A stretch of DNA of 64,000 nucleotides from Diospyros lotus (GCF_014633365.1 NC_068338.1:49983716-50047715), one strand, 5' to 3'. Shown: positions 1 through 12,432, counted from the stretch's first letter. Translations and numbers: made by a program. The notes: generated by a model from the sequence alone, not told the origin.

Positions 1-789
1 TACTTTTTTTTTTTTCCTTTTTGTTCTAATGCATTTCACATAGTAGTTTGTTTGATTAAGAAAGAAATTGAACATGGATTAGATTAGATTAGATTAGATT
101 AGATTAAGTCTATTTGAACTTCTCTGTTTCTATCTGTTTCGCATGTTAGCTTCATAACAAGAAAATAAAATGCTTAACTTATGTCTTCTTTAGGGCTATG
201 TTGAGTTCCGTTATCATGAAAACAGAAATTTGAAACTTCTGCTATCGTTAAAGTGAAATGTATAATTTAAGCATCTGACGCAAACATTTGTTGTGCTTCA
301 TTAGTGAATAATGTAGGCATGACTATTTTGTCTAGGCTTTATGTGATAATAATCTAAATTGCCAAGTTACTTAATCCAACTTCCTGAACCCTCTCTTTGG
401 GTCCTTATACATGATATTTCAATATATGAGATGATATGTTATTTCAGGGCATAAGAGGAGGCTAAGGAGTTCTCTTCTTTTTTTGGAATGGTTAAGTGAT
501 CCCTTTTAATGGCTTATTTTTTATTGTGCATGCATTAAAAAAATGCTGTGATGAATCTATGGGAAATGCTTAGTATTAATCAAACACTTAATCCCATCAT
601 ATTTCCTGGAAAATCTAGGAGGAGGTTACCACGTTACAGGCTAATATTTCACGTTACAACTATTGTGTACTAGTTTCATAAAAGCAATATAGGTTTAACT
701 AACATTCCTTTGTGTTAACGGTCATATATTTATTTACTTAATATGTCTTAATGTGTTACTTTTGTGTAGAGTGTGAAAAGATATAGAGT
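1..789. other. Upstream part of the CACTA-1 element or its flank; no gene seen
   Basis: This AT-rich stretch lies upstream of the first transposase ATG. It has no convincing open frame. A short (ATTAG)n microsatellite sits near 78-107. No CACTACAAGAA-type terminus is visible, so the left end of the transposon is probably outside the window, and this stretch is probably its 5' leader or promoter region. That assignment is inference. Confidence 0.4.
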
Positions 790-3700
790 ATGGATCGTGA
801 ATGGGTAAAGAACCCGAATAGGGTATCTCCTCAGTATGTGGCAGGGATAGAAGAATTTATAACTATTGCAAAAGAGAGTTTGAATTCTGCGGGGTTAACT
901 CTATGCCCATGCTTAAACTGTGCTAATAGGAGGTTGCAAAGTATAGATGTCATTAGAGCTCATTTGATTAAAAAGGGAATTGATAACTCATACACACGAT
1001 GGGTGTACCATGGTGAGGAAGAATCTGAGGAGGAAGAAGGTGTGGGCAACGAGGAATTCTTTAATGAGCAATTTGATGGATTGGGAGAAGGATTGCACGA
1101 TGCGGCTGGTGTTGACCTTTTTAATATTGGGCCTACGAGTGACTTTGTTGGAAATGAACGACCAGCTATTGAAGAAGCCCGTTATGAGAAGCTATATGAA
1201 GCTTTAAATAATCCTGTATATAATGGATGTGAAAACTTCTCTGCTTTAACCTTTGTTGTGAAGCTGATGAATATAAAAGTGATGAACAAGTGGAGTGATA
1301 ATTCTTTTGAGATGCTATTGAAGCTAATCCATGAGGTGCTCCCAAAGGGTAATAATTGTCCAGAGAACTATTATGACACTAGAAGATTGCTTTGTGATCT
1401 CGGTTTGGGTTATGAGCATATTGATGTTTGTCTATATGATTGTGCTATCTTCTATGGTGAACATAGTAATGCTACAATATGTCCTGTTTGTAAATATAGT
1501 CGCTATGTTCGTAACAAGATTCCGCATAAGAGGTTGCGATACTTCCCTGTCACGCCTCGTCTGAAGCGGTTATATAGCTCACGACACACAGCTAGAGACA
1601 TGCGTTGGCATAAAGAAATTCGTGCGGAAGAGCCTGGAGTGTTGCGTCATCCTGCTGATGGGAAGGCTTGGAAGCACTTTGATGAGTTGTACCCTGACTT
1701 TGCTGCTGATTCAAGGAATGTACGATTGGGGTTAGCTTCAGATGGGTTCAATCCATTTAGCAATATGTCGACAACACATAGTATATGGCCAGTCATTTTG
1801 ATGCCTTATAACATGCCGCCTTGGCGTTCAATGCATAAGAGCAACTACCTCTTAACGTTGTTGATTCCAGGACCAAAGTCCCCTGGTAAGGACTTTGATG
1901 TATTTTTAAGACCCCTTGTGGATGAGCTTAAAGTTTTATGGTGTAACGGAGTTCAAGCATACGATGAATACTCCCGATCAAGTTTCACTCTTCGTGCAAC
2001 AGTTATGTGGACAATTAGCGACTTCCCTGCTTATGCTTACTTATCTGGGTGGAGCACTATGGGTAAATTGGCATGTCCGATATGCCTTGAGGATACTCGT
2101 TCCAGACGAATTCGGGGAAAACAATGTTATACAGGGCACAGATGCTTCTTAAGTAAAACACACCCGTGGCGAAGGAGTACAGAGTATGACGGAAAACCAG
2201 AAAAAAAGGGGACCACCTCGTCAATTTTCCAGTGATGATATTTTGTTGCAGTTAGAAGAGGTACCTATATGCACCCCTGGTAAAGCACCTAATAATGATG
2301 ATAGAAAACGTAAACGTGGTGTTGATGAGTTGAATTGGTCAAAAAAGAGTATATTGTTTGAACTACCATATTGGTCAAAGCTATTGATGCGTCATAATCT
2401 TGATGTCATGCATATTGAAAAAAATGTTTGTGATAATATTGTTGGAACCTTGTTAAATGATCCCATGAAGTCGAAGGATACTGTGAAGGCACGTTTAGAC
2501 TTGGAGGATCTTAACATTCGTAAAGAATTATGGTTGAAGGAGCGGAATGGAAAATTTGAGAAACCTCATGCAAATTACACGTTGAGTAAATCAGATTGTG
2601 AGGGATTTTGTGACTTTATCAAGTCAATTCGCTTACCGGATGGGTATGCTTCAAACATCAGTCGTTGTGTGACAGACTCTCATACACTTGGTGGGATGAA
2701 AACACATGATTGTCATGTATTGCTCCAAAAAATACTACCAGTGGCCATTCTCCCATACTTAGACAAGAAAATACGAGCCACACTAATTGAGTTTTGTCAA
2801 TTCTTTCAAAAATTAAGTGCCAAGACTCTATATGTCAACAAACTTGAGAATATGAAGACAGGGATTGTTATCATACTATGTAAACTTGAAAAGATATTTC
2901 CTTTGTCATTCTTTACAATCATGGTTCACTTATGTGTGCATTTACCTGAACAAGCATTGTGGGGTGGACCAGTCAGTTCAAGGTGGATGTTTGGCATTGA
3001 ACGTCGCATGGGTACATATAAGGGATACGTTCGTAACTTTTCACGCCCTGATGGTTCCATTACTGAAGCATATGTTGTTGATGAGGCTGTGACATTTTTA
3101 TCTCGATATTTGCATAATATTGAGACAAGATTCACACGTCTAGAACGTAATTGGGATGTACCTTGTACACAACATAAGATGGAGTTATTTAACAATAAGA
3201 TTCGTACGATGGGGGCCTCTAAATTTGGTAAGCTAGGGGTTTTTGACCATGTGGTGCAATGGTACCTTTTGAATAACTGCGGAGATGAACTTGATGGTTA
3301 CATAAAGTGAGTTGGGTACATATAAAATATTTTTAAAATGTAATTAATGGGTCATTCTAAAATAAGTATTGACCAGTTGTTTCATTACAGTGAGCATAAA
3401 GAAGTATTGCGTTTGAGAAATGTGCGGGAAGAAGATTTCGAAGTCGTACAAAAACATGAATTTCCTTCTTGGTTCAAGAACAAGGTTAAAATCTTCTATA
3501 TATATATATATTTATTTTTTGTAATTCGTCTTAAATTATTATCTCTAATATTAGCTGTCTACAGATGGCTAATCTTAGAGTCAATGGCGATCCTAAAGCA
3601 ACTGATGATTTGTACTCATTGTCACAATATGCGGATGATCGTTACACAATTTGGCATAGTTGCATTGTTAATGGCGTTAGATTTCGCTGCAAAGAACGTG

Positions 3701-4380
3701 ATGATAAGTTCAAGACACAATGTAGTGGAGTTTGTACAGAGGGTGATTATGAGAGTAGTGATTTCACATATTATGGTGTTCTACTTGAAATTTTAGAATT
3801 GGATTTCATCTATCAACGTACGGTATTCATGTTTCGTTGCAAGTGGTACAATACTGATCCGAAAGGAAAAAGAATAGTGGTTAATAATAATTTGACATCA
3901 CTTGACATTACATCTAATTGGTATGCTGAAGATCCATTTATTTTGGCCACACAAGCTCAACAAGTTTTTTACCTAAATGATCGAAGTCGGGGAAAGAATT
4001 GGATGATTGTACAAAAGGTAAATCATAGGAACATATATGATATAATTGAGCATGACGATGATGAAGAGAGGGTGAACGATGATATCTTTCAAGAGGAAGA
4101 ATCTAGTGAGTTACCGCATTTTCAGCCAACGGAAGAGGTAGTCGACACGTCTTTATTGGTTCGACAAAATGAAGAACCAATAAGTTTTCCTCATGAGTTA
4201 GTGGTTAAATTACGTAGTGAACAAACATTTCTTAATGATCGAGAACATAACTTGGAAGATATTGAGGATTATGATGACGACGGTAGATTTTTTATTACCG
4301 ATGAAGTAACTTTAGAATCTGAGACTGATGACGACTCTGATGACCCAGATCTTGATGACAATGATGATGATGATGCATGA
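790..4380 (+). pseudogene. tnp2-type CACTA transposase (TNPD-like), one frameshift
   Basis: This is the catalytic transposase of the CACTA element. The first frame (790-2235) starts with a transposase-associated zinc-binding domain (residues about 3-75, CPC-x2-C cluster) and runs into the tnp2 domain (around residues 265-450, with GLASDGFNPF and a CPIC motif). The coding sense then moves to another frame (2186-3310), which carries the rest of tnp2 (HNLDVMHIEKNVCDN) and a DUF4218-type domain (LHLPEQA-like and MGTYKGYVRN). Consensus-like splice sites join 3306 to 3391 and 3484 to 3565 in frame, adding a short exon and a final exon with a DUF4216-type domain and an acidic tail (Asp/Glu-rich, ending 4380). 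The frame break lies within about 2190-2235, next to an A-run, and looks like a one-base indel. This could be real decay or a sequence error. Apart from that the gene looks nearly complete and young. Confidence 0.85.
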
Positions 4381-4400
4381 TTTTTTATTATAGTTCTTAC

Positions 4401-6619
4401 ATGGCTCCTGGTGGGCGAAGGGGTAGGGGTGGACGAAGAGGACGGGTTGAAGGACAAACAAATCCTATTGTTGCCCCCACTACATCAGATTCTGGTTTGT
4501 TGCATTTAAATTTATTGTTAATTTCAGGATTTTTCCAACACTTATATTTGGTGCTTATATGCATGTTCATTTTTATATAGGAGAACATATTGGAGGACAG
4601 ACAGAGCCTATTGCTGCCCCCATTACATCACATTCTGGTTTCTACCAACCTAGATTTATTGTTGATTTCATTATTTTGCCAACATTTATCTTTGGTGCTT
4701 ATATGCATATTCATTTTTATATAGGAGGGCAAGTTGGAGGACATATAGAGCCTATTGTTGCCCCCACTACATCTCCATCAGTGGAGCCTATTACAGTCCC
4801 ATCTCCATCAGTTGTCGCACACTCTGGTTTGCCAACTATCACAATCTGGTTTGCAGCATTTAGATTTATTGTTGATTCTATTATGAGTTTATTTGCTTAA
4901 TGTAATAAATTGCCAAGTATAACAAAGTCAATTTTTGTTTCTAAGAAATTAAGATTCGAGTCATGATTAGATTAAATTATAACAAAGTCAGAATTCAATC
5001 AGTTTCTGTGTCTGACATCTTTAGCTACAGATGTGGATGTGCACACCTCATCTCAATCAACAGCCGCATATGTGGATGTGGATGCACCTGAAGGTTCAAA
5101 TGGACGTGGGAGTACTTATGGACAACGTGCTCGGAAGCTGAAGAAACATGTTAAGGGAAAATTGACTGTGGAGTTCAATTTTACTCTTATGCAAGCTATT
5201 TGTGACAACGCAGAAATGTTTAATAATGAAATTGGGTACATTGTACGTAAAAATTGCAGCTTTCAATATAAGGAGTGGAGATGTGTACCTTCGACAGTTA
5301 GGGCACCGCTTCGTCACAAACTTCTTGTAAGTAAATCATCATTTTATTACTTTTACTTTGTATATTTATATATTTTCTTATTCCTAATATTATATGACTT
5401 CTTTTCTTTTTTAGACTATTTTTGATATCAACATTGAGGATAAGAATGTACAAAAGGTCATCGATAAACAAATGCAACGAGCTTGGAGAGGCCACAAATA
5501 TAAACTACATGCTTACTTCAAAGAAATTGGAGGAGAGGAAGATCTAATTAAGGCCAAGAGTAAGTGCAATGAGGAAGTGAGCCAAGAGGATTGGGATTAC
5601 CTTTGTGATCTTTGGACAAATCCTATTTTTATGGTAATGCTCATAATTGTTTTTTAGGATTTCTCTTTCTTATTAATGAAAATATATATTTATTAGTGAA
5701 TTGTTGATTTTAAAAGGAACGAGCACAGAAGAATGCCGACTCTCGTGCAAAACGAAAGTGGGAATCTAGAAATGGTTCAAGGAGTACAGCGCGTCATCAC
5801 GTTATTCGCGAGCTAACTTAGATGCCCCGACAGGACATATTGAGACTTGGCATCTTCGACATTGGCATTCTGAACACGGTTGGTCATCTCCAGAGTTAGA
5901 GGCTAAATATGTGAGTATATTATTTTTTTCCTAAGTTAAAAGAGTTAGAATACATAGAATGTTATCAAATTTAGCTAAATGAGAACTACACTCTTGGAAT
6001 CATCTAGAGTAGATTGGAAATTGACATATATCTTACATTTGATACCTTCATCATCCCTTCAGTTGACACATGAAGATGTTTTTAATTACTAATTAAAAAC
6101 ATTGGCATAATTGAGTATATACCCTATAAATTTAATTGCTTTACATTGGCATAATTGAGACTATATTTTTAATTTAAAAATAGTTGATTAAGAATATGTT
6201 GCATTTTTTTACAGGAACAAATGATGCAGCTAAGGCGAGATAATCCTCCAGATAAAATGACTGATAAAGATATTTTAGAAAAGGTCCTTGGACGACAATC
6301 TGTTCGATTGTTTGGTTGGGGGCGATCTCCTAGTACTTCCGGGACAACATGCACTAGTGAGGAGTCTAATCGTCCAACCTACAATGAATTGGTAGAAGAT
6401 TTGAACCAATACAAGTCTCTTTTTCGAGAGCTCCAGGGAGATGTAAACATGCTGCGACAAGTGTTAATTGAGAAAAATATTATGCCTCCTCCATCCACTC
6501 CACATGTACCATCGGATCATAGTTCAGGGCGATCTCGCCTCAGCCATTCCCGTCTCGACCCATCCAGCTCCAGCCACTCCCTCCATTCTACTGAACAAGA
6601 GTTTGGGGACGAGATTTAA
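4401..6619 (+). pseudogene. Second CACTA gene, Ptta/En/Spm plant transposase type (TNPA-like), frameshifted
   Basis: This is a multi-exon gene 20 bp downstream of the tnp2 gene. Likely exons: 4401-about 4495 (Gly/Arg-rich start, MAPGGRRGRG), about 4581-4637, about 4725-4826, about 5031-5324, 5415-5633, 5717-about 5911 and 6215-6619. The core exons match the plant Ptta/En/Spm transposase pattern: a GKLTVEFN-like start, a domain with WKxxKHKLHAYFK-like spacing, then KCNEEVSQEDWDYLCDLW and a basic RAKRKWESRNGSRS stretch. The last exon has a coiled-coil-like segment and a Ser/Pro-rich tail ending EFGDEI. A stop near 5820 interrupts the basic exon, and the expected sense (PTGHIETWHLRHWHSE) resumes in a shifted frame, so one indel is inferred. 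In En/Spm the partner protein binds subterminal repeats; the same role here is inference. Confidence 0.75.
4452..4830 (+). repeat. Tandem triplication of a short exon plus intron inside the TNPA-like gene
   Basis: Three successive blocks each read GGACA-like sequence, then a segment encoding about PIVAPTTS, then a GTTT donor and an intron ending TTTTATATAG. Acceptors lie at 4580 and 4724, giving a period of about 144 bp. The three encoded segments (QTNPIVAPTTS, QTEPIAAPITS, HIEPIVAPTTS) are clearly homologous. Confidence 0.7.
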
Positions 6620-6779
6620 TAATTTGTTTTATGCTTTTTTTTCATATATGTTTGAACTTTTTAGGTGACTTCATGATTTTATGCTTGTTTTGTGACTTTA
6701 TGACTTTTTTTATGCATATATATTTGAACTATATTGTAATAGATGTTTTAACAATTGAAATTTTAAATATACAATTTTA

Positions 6780-7378
6780 GTTTTATCCACACATAATATG
6801 TTTTTTAGCCACACATATAAAAATTATCCTTTCATATAGAAATTATTTTTTATATTATTGCCCACACATAATATATTTATTACCCACATTATAATTTTTT
6901 TTTACCCACACATATTCTAAATTTTTTTAAATTATTATCAACACATAATATTTTTTTTACCTACACATAATGTTTTTTACCCACACATATGAAAATTATT
7001 TTTTATATTATTACCCACACATAATCTTAACTTTACCTACACATAAACAAATACACGTGTCATGCCACATCATTATTCAATTAAAGCCACATCATCAGCC
7101 ATGTCATCAGACACGTCATCAGCCACATCATCAGCCACGTCACAATTACAACTTCCCAACATAAAAATACCTACATATACAAAAATATTTATCTACACAT
7201 ATATGTGTGGGTAATATCTTAAGTTTTGCCCACACATAAATATATGTGTGGGTAAAAGTTTTTTTCTACCACCTGTTACCTACACATCTTGACATTTGCA
7301 TTATGTGTAAGGAAAAATTATAGTTGACACATAAGGTAATTTTTACTCACATTTACGTGTGTGGGTAAAACCCTCAAA
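6780..7378. repeat. Subterminal repeat region of CACTA-1
   Basis: Many short copies of ACCCACACATA or its complement TGTGTGGGTA are spread over about 600 bp just inside the right terminus, separated by AT-rich spacers. Several GCCACATCATCA repeats (about 7070-7140) are interleaved. Clusters of this kind normally bind the element-encoded protein. Confidence 0.7.
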
Positions 7379-7389
7379 TTCTTGTAGTG

Positions 7390-8029
7390 TAATTTTAAAA
7401 AATACAAGAAAGTAGGAAGGGTAGCACCTGACTATGCTCTTTTAAATGTACTTTATGATGAAATAGCAATAAAACTTGATATTGTTACCTGCCAAAAAAA
7501 TAATCAAAATATTCACCATTAAAAACTAATCATAATATTAAAATAAAAATAACAGAAAGAGAAATACAAAAATAAAATCAATTACCACATTGCTAAATTG
7601 TTAATATTCTATATTCTGTAAGCTGTATTTTGTAAGCTGTAGAATTCATATAGAGAGAGGTGGGCAAGAGGTTAAATGAAGCTCGCTCACGCTGAAACGG
7701 TGAAACCTTTTATACTCTCAGGTTGTTGAAATTTCAACGGCTTAATTCCTTGTCGTTGCCTTCAAATCCCAATCTCATAAGTGATAAGTGATGGCTATAT
7801 ATATTCTGTAAATTTAGAAAAGCTAGCTATGTCAGCTAACAGCCATGAGAAGAGCGCAGCCCACACATTTCTCTCTTTCACTCATATCACATGTCACTTA
7901 GAAGTCAAAATGTCAACACACATTTATTGCATTTATTGCTCTGCATCTTCACATTAATTATTGCATTTATTGTTTCCGCGCTCTACTCTTCTCCCATTCT
8001 CTGCTTTCTAATTTTTGCTTCTTGGGGCC
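7390..8029. other. Flank between the two CACTA elements; no gene seen
   Basis: AT-rich sequence with no supported reading frame. A 62-codon frame at 7891-8079 runs into a repeat end and has no recognisable domain, so it was not called. Confidence 0.4.
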
Positions 8030-8089
8030 CCTCTTTTTTAGGGGGCCCTAGGCATAGGCCTCATTGGCGTATGACTTAAGCCGACCCTG
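8030..8089. mobile_element. Terminal fragment of a hAT-type MITE (CAGGGTCGGC end)
   Basis: The segment running from GGGGCCCC through CCTAGGCATAGGCCTCA to TTAAGCCGACCCTG matches the right end of the complete element at 28207-28486. It ends exactly at 8089, where it abuts a gene-like fragment. I could not place its left end or a clear 8-bp duplication. Confidence 0.55.
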
Positions 8090-8262
8090 CTCTGAACCAC
8101 AAGCTATGTACCCATCCGCAACAGATAAACCCGCAAAGTTCTGCAGGAAAAAGGAAAAGAAATATAACCAAAGTATCATACAGAAAAACCAACCTTTTCA
8201 TTTACTGTGCCCTTTGAAAAGGTAACTGTTTTTCTAATAGTGACGTCACCATTTTGAGCTAT
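8090..8262 (-). pseudogene. Two-exon fragment resembling a SPA/COP1-family WD40 gene
   Basis: Read on the minus strand, 8262-8194 encodes a stretch ending FSKGTVNEK. A 53-bp GT-AG intron follows (8193-8141, acceptor CTGCAG), and then an exon encodes NFAGLSVADGYIACGSE up to a MITE end at 8090. As I recall the family, plant SPA and COP1 proteins have a closely similar WD40 segment (NEKNFVGLSVxDGYIAxGSE). No start, stop or other WD repeats are present, so this is a scrap. It may have been captured by the adjacent CACTA element or left from a truncated gene. The short length limits certainty. Confidence 0.5.
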
Positions 8263-8344
8263 ATGATCCAGGTGAGGTATGTGTTTTATATTATGTTTAA
8301 TTATTAATGATATTAATTTTATAATTGATTTATTTTATCAAAGG

Positions 8345-11300
8345 TATGACAGGTCTTAGAGGACGTTATCGTCCTCGTGCATGACGCAATGGTTCTACAC
8401 TTAACTCTTCTGAGTCCACTGCTGCTTCTACCTCATCTACTGTAGCACCGCATATTGTATCATCTCCAGCAGCATCTCTACCAGTGGATATTTCAGGGCA
8501 CGTTTCACCAGTCTCTATCTCTCCCGCAGCATCTCCATCATCTCACTCAGTTGCCGGTCCTTCTACGTCTGAATCACAACATGTTATAGAGATAGATAAC
8601 GATAGGTAATTTTGTTTTCTTTTTTTTTTACATCATCTCTATTTTTTTTTACATTATGACATATGTTATTTTTATATTAATTATTATTTTTTGTATACAT
8701 GAGCATTTTTTGTTGTAAAGTTAACATCTCTTATATTATATCGACGATTTTCAAGAAACGTCTTCATAAAGAGGGTCACGTTTGGAAAGAAGTGCCTTCG
8801 GAGACTAAAGACTTGTATTGGAATGAATTTGCAGTACTAAATTTAAATTAATAATATATATTTTTTGATAATTATTAATTTAGAAATGTTTAAGTTATTT
8901 AATGTTATTTTTTTTTACAGAAAATTTTTCAGTGGGATCCTGCAATTGATGCATTAGTGAAAAGAGAGTGGACACAAAAAGGAATTAAGCGATACATTGA
9001 CAACATCGGTAAGTGGCATGCCAATGGAAAATCGGTCTTTGTGCCAGATGATGTTTGGAATCTGTAACGCCCCGCTTTTTCGGGCGCGTTTTATAACTTG
9101 GGACAATTCCAGGACAATAAAATTTTTCTTTTCAAACTTAATTCTAAATCACATCATACCTCGAATTCGTCCCAGAATTCCCAATCATTTTTCTCGAAAG
9201 AGAATCACTATACACTTCAAATGCGGAAGCAAAGATCGAAACCTGATATCTTAACATTAATCATAAATAAACTCAACATTCCTCAAAACGTTCAGAATTC
9301 AAAGTAGCAGAACTTAAATACATGGGTTACATAACATACATTTCAATCTTCATGCACCTTGCTAAGTGCCATTTCATGCCTCATTTATCCTCGAAATCTA
9401 CTACAATCTCCACCTAGAACATTTGAATATTTCAGGGGCGAAACCCAAGTTAGATGATGAATCATCTAAGTAAGGGTACATAATGCTATATCATGTGTGT
9501 ATGCAATGTCTTACCTCGTAGGTGTCAACTGCACCCCTCATGCTACCTACCATTTTTGCGGCCCCCTTCTTTCGAAGCCGAGGTGTATGGGTGCACCCTT
9601 GGTAAAGTAGCGGTGCCAGTTACTACTCCCTACGGCCTCAAATGCGAGTGATCAATGATATCAACGTGTATTTATACATTTCATAGTCATGTCATGTATG
9701 CAGTCTACGTGATGGATACATATCAAGGCATGTCAATATGATGAAAACATTTTCGAGGAACATAAATCACTTACAACCCAATCATTTTCCATAAAACTAA
9801 CTTTAATTGGGGAGTACCACTTACCTTCTCAAGTTTATCGGGCTACCTCGATATCCGTGCCGTGCCTCGATTTGCGTGCCAACCTCAAAATTTGCATGAG
9901 TCTCTCTAACTTCAGCCTCAAAGTATCCTAATCACCATAATTATTTAAATAAACATTAAAACCTATTTTTCCATAATTTTTGGCATTTTCTTTAATTTTC
10001 TTTCTATTTCTTCCTAACTTTCCTCAATAAATACAAACTAAATATTTCTAAAATATTTTCTGAAATATTTCAGTACGATAATTCATAAAATAATATTCTT
10101 GAATTTCTAGAATTTTCTAAGGAATTTTACTTACCTTAACTTAGCACCTCCGATTTGCTCGATATGTGTGCCACATTCTCGAAATGCATGCCCAAGCTGC
10201 TTTTCTCGTCAAAAACTCCAAAATATCAATAAACCACTATTTCCTAATTTTTTGACATTTTTTGATATTTTTTCTTATTTTTTCTTCTTTTCTTTTCTTT
10301 TCTTTTCTTTTCTTTTTTCTTTCTTCTTTTTTTTTTTCTTCACTATTCATCTTCTTCCTTGCAGAGACCCGCGCCTCCCCTACAACTCGGCCCATCCACC
10401 ATGCCCAACCGCCGCTTGGGCCTCCGCCACCGACTTTTCGCTAGCTGCAACCACCACTGCCTCACGCTCAAGCTTGCAGCGCGCTACCTCGCGTCGGCCA
10501 TTGCCGAGCCCTGCCTCGACCGACCTCCATTGCTGGTTCTCCAAGCCCCCTCGGTTGCTGCCCATTGAGACCACCTCTGGCCTCTCATGCGCCTCGGCCG
10601 CTGCTGCCGAGCCTTCGTCGCTGCGCCTTGTCGGCCATTCGAGCTTGCTGGAAGCTCTACTTCGCCTTGCTCGTCCATGGATGCCGCGGCTATGCGGCCA
10701 TCTTCGGCCTTGCTTTCTCTCCCTCGAGCTCTCGGTCCTTCTCTCTCGAGCTCGCCCTCAGCTTTCTCTCAATCTCTCTCGGCCGAATGCTCTCTTCAAC
10801 TCGGGCCATGGCTGCCTTTGCTTCTCAACTCTTATCTCTATTTATAGGCGTTCGGCTGCTCCTTCACCTCACTAAGGCCATAGCTCATTGCGTCTGACAC
10901 ACTCAACTGGCTGCCATGGATTTGCAGAGGCATGGGATTTGCGCAAATCGCGGGTGCAAAAAGCATGGCCGATTTACAGGGCATGGGTGGATTTACAGCG
11001 CCTACTACGCACATGCATAATTAATTTAAAAATTGCATAATTAATTTAAAAATTATACATTAAACTCCAAATTTTATCCTTATTACACTAGTGCAATTCC
11101 CTAATTGCAACTACGGCCTTAAATTTCAAATTAATTTGCATTACAATACCGAAAATCTAAAATTAATAACTCAAAACTTAGTCAAAAAGGACAGTTCGCC
11201 CCAGTGTTCTCACCGGACTATTGTTTCATCCTGAAACCACTAAAGGATTGCTTATTACGCAAAACCGGAGCTCCCCTAGGGTTCCGTTGATTTTTCGGGA

Positions 11301-12432
11301 GTCTCCTACAACGATTCGGTTTTACAGCCTAATTAGTAGCTGTATTTTAGCTGTACCGAAAACTGTTCCTGATTCGATTTCTTTTGATACCATAAATCCT
11401 AACTCGAAACGTATATTGAGACCATGTAATTTTCCTTAGACAATTTCACTCCGAGGCATTCCCTACAGTCGATTCGATACTAATAACTGCTATTAAGTCA
11501 ATTTTTCGGTATCCTAAACTCATTGAAATTACTTGGCAACTTCATACGAACATGGGATATTACAGAATCGTTGGATGCAGAAATGGCAACAAGATGAAGC
11601 TTTCAAGAAACGGTCTGCACAAGTATCGTTGAATCGTTTGACTGAGACAGGTGGTCCTGGCACTGGTTCTTCTCGCCATACAGGGGGCTCCATATCCTCA
11701 GTGGAGCATAAAAGACGAATGGTGAGAAATTTATTTTATTTAATTTGTTAATATTTATATTTTTTTATTATTAAAATTGTTAATTGAATATTATTATTAT
11801 TTTTTAGACACGGGAGTTTGGGAGGGAGCCCACATTGATTGAACTTTTTGAACGAACTCATTCTAAAAAAACTGAGGAAGGATAGAGGACGTACATCGAC
11901 AGACGTTCTGCAAACGTCGCTGTAAGTTTTTTTTAATTATAAATAATATTATTTTTATAATTAACATAAGATTTAATATTTGTAATTGATTTATTCTATT
12001 TTTTTCATTAAATTGTCGCAAGAAACGTACGAACAGTTGCTGGAGCAAGCCACTCAACCAGATGAAGGATCTGAGGAGCCTTAGTAGCTAGATTGTGATT
12101 AGATATTCATTCATGCTACTGGTGGGAAAAATAAGAAGAAGAGGATTTATGGCATGGGATCCTTATCCCAATTGAAATTTTCTGATGTTGGCAGCTCATC
12201 CACTATCTCATCTGGTCTTAATGAAAATCCGGTTATAAAAGAAATGACAGAAAAAATAAAATTGCAGACAAAGCAGATAAATTTGTAGGCTTAGAAGCTT
12301 AACGATGTTCGACAACAAATGTGACAGATGCGAGTTTTGGTTGAACAACTTACTGCATCTACTCGTGGCATGTTTCTTTCTTCTTCTCACCAGCCTGACT
12401 CATCTAATGCTAGTGACGACTTAGATGATTAG
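8345..12432 (+). pseudogene. Second Ptta/En/Spm-type CACTA transposase gene, degraded and split by an LTR
   Basis: Exon-like blocks follow the same layout as 4401-6619. There is a start with MTGLRGRYRPRA, then an in-frame TGA, then a Ser/Pro-rich stretch. Next come KKRLHKEGHVWKEVPSE (about 8735-8820) and FQWDPAIDALVKREW to DDVWN (about 8921-9062). The last block resumes after the LTR at 11570 as RWMQKWQQDEAFKKRSAQ. Further blocks encode REFGREPTLIELFERTH (about 11810) and a C-terminal part ending SSNASDDLDD (stop at 12430-12432). Several in-frame stops are present (near 8381, 11883, 12083-12105 and 12286). The gene was already coding-like when the LTR entered, because the sense resumes exactly across the target duplication. 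Confidence 0.75.
9063..11564 (-). mobile_element. Solo LTR, gypsy-type (family G1, copy 1), with perfect TSD GAATC
   Basis: The element begins TGTAACGCCCC at 9063 and ends GATATTACA at 11564, with GAATC at 9058-9062 and again at 11565-11569. It is 2502 bp with no internal retroviral domains, so it is a solo LTR. The minus strand is taken as sense because the TATA-like CTATAAATAGA (complement of 10838-10848) lies about 720 bp from that end and the sense strand then starts TGTAATA. It is homologous along its length to the copy at 19791-22237. Open frames inside it (for example 10168-10875) are low-complexity by-products. It splits the CACTA-2 transposase pseudogene. Confidence 0.88.

Larger units (their letters stand above)
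1..7389 (+). mobile_element. CACTA (En/Spm) DNA transposon, right part; left end outside window
   Basis: Two adjacent plus-strand transposase genes, a tnp2-type and a Ptta/En/Spm-type, are followed by a subterminal region ending in TTCTTGTAGTG at 7379-7389. That is the reverse complement of the CACTACAAGAA terminal inverted repeat typical of the superfamily. The 3-bp target duplication would begin TAA at 7390. Between about 6780 and 7380 the motif ACCCACACATA and its complement TGTGTGGGTA recur many times in both orientations, as expected of subterminal transposase-binding repeats. Both genes have frameshifts, so this copy is probably not autonomous. The left end was not found, so the start coordinate is only the window edge. 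Confidence 0.85.

Noticed and set aside
78..107. ATTAG repeat as a telomere-like sequence
   Set aside because: Plant telomere repeats are TTTAGGG. This is a simple microsatellite.
10168..10875. 235-codon plus-strand frame
   Set aside because: It lies inside a solo LTR, begins in a CTTTT-rich tract and has no domain. The equivalent frame in the other copy is on the opposite strand and different.
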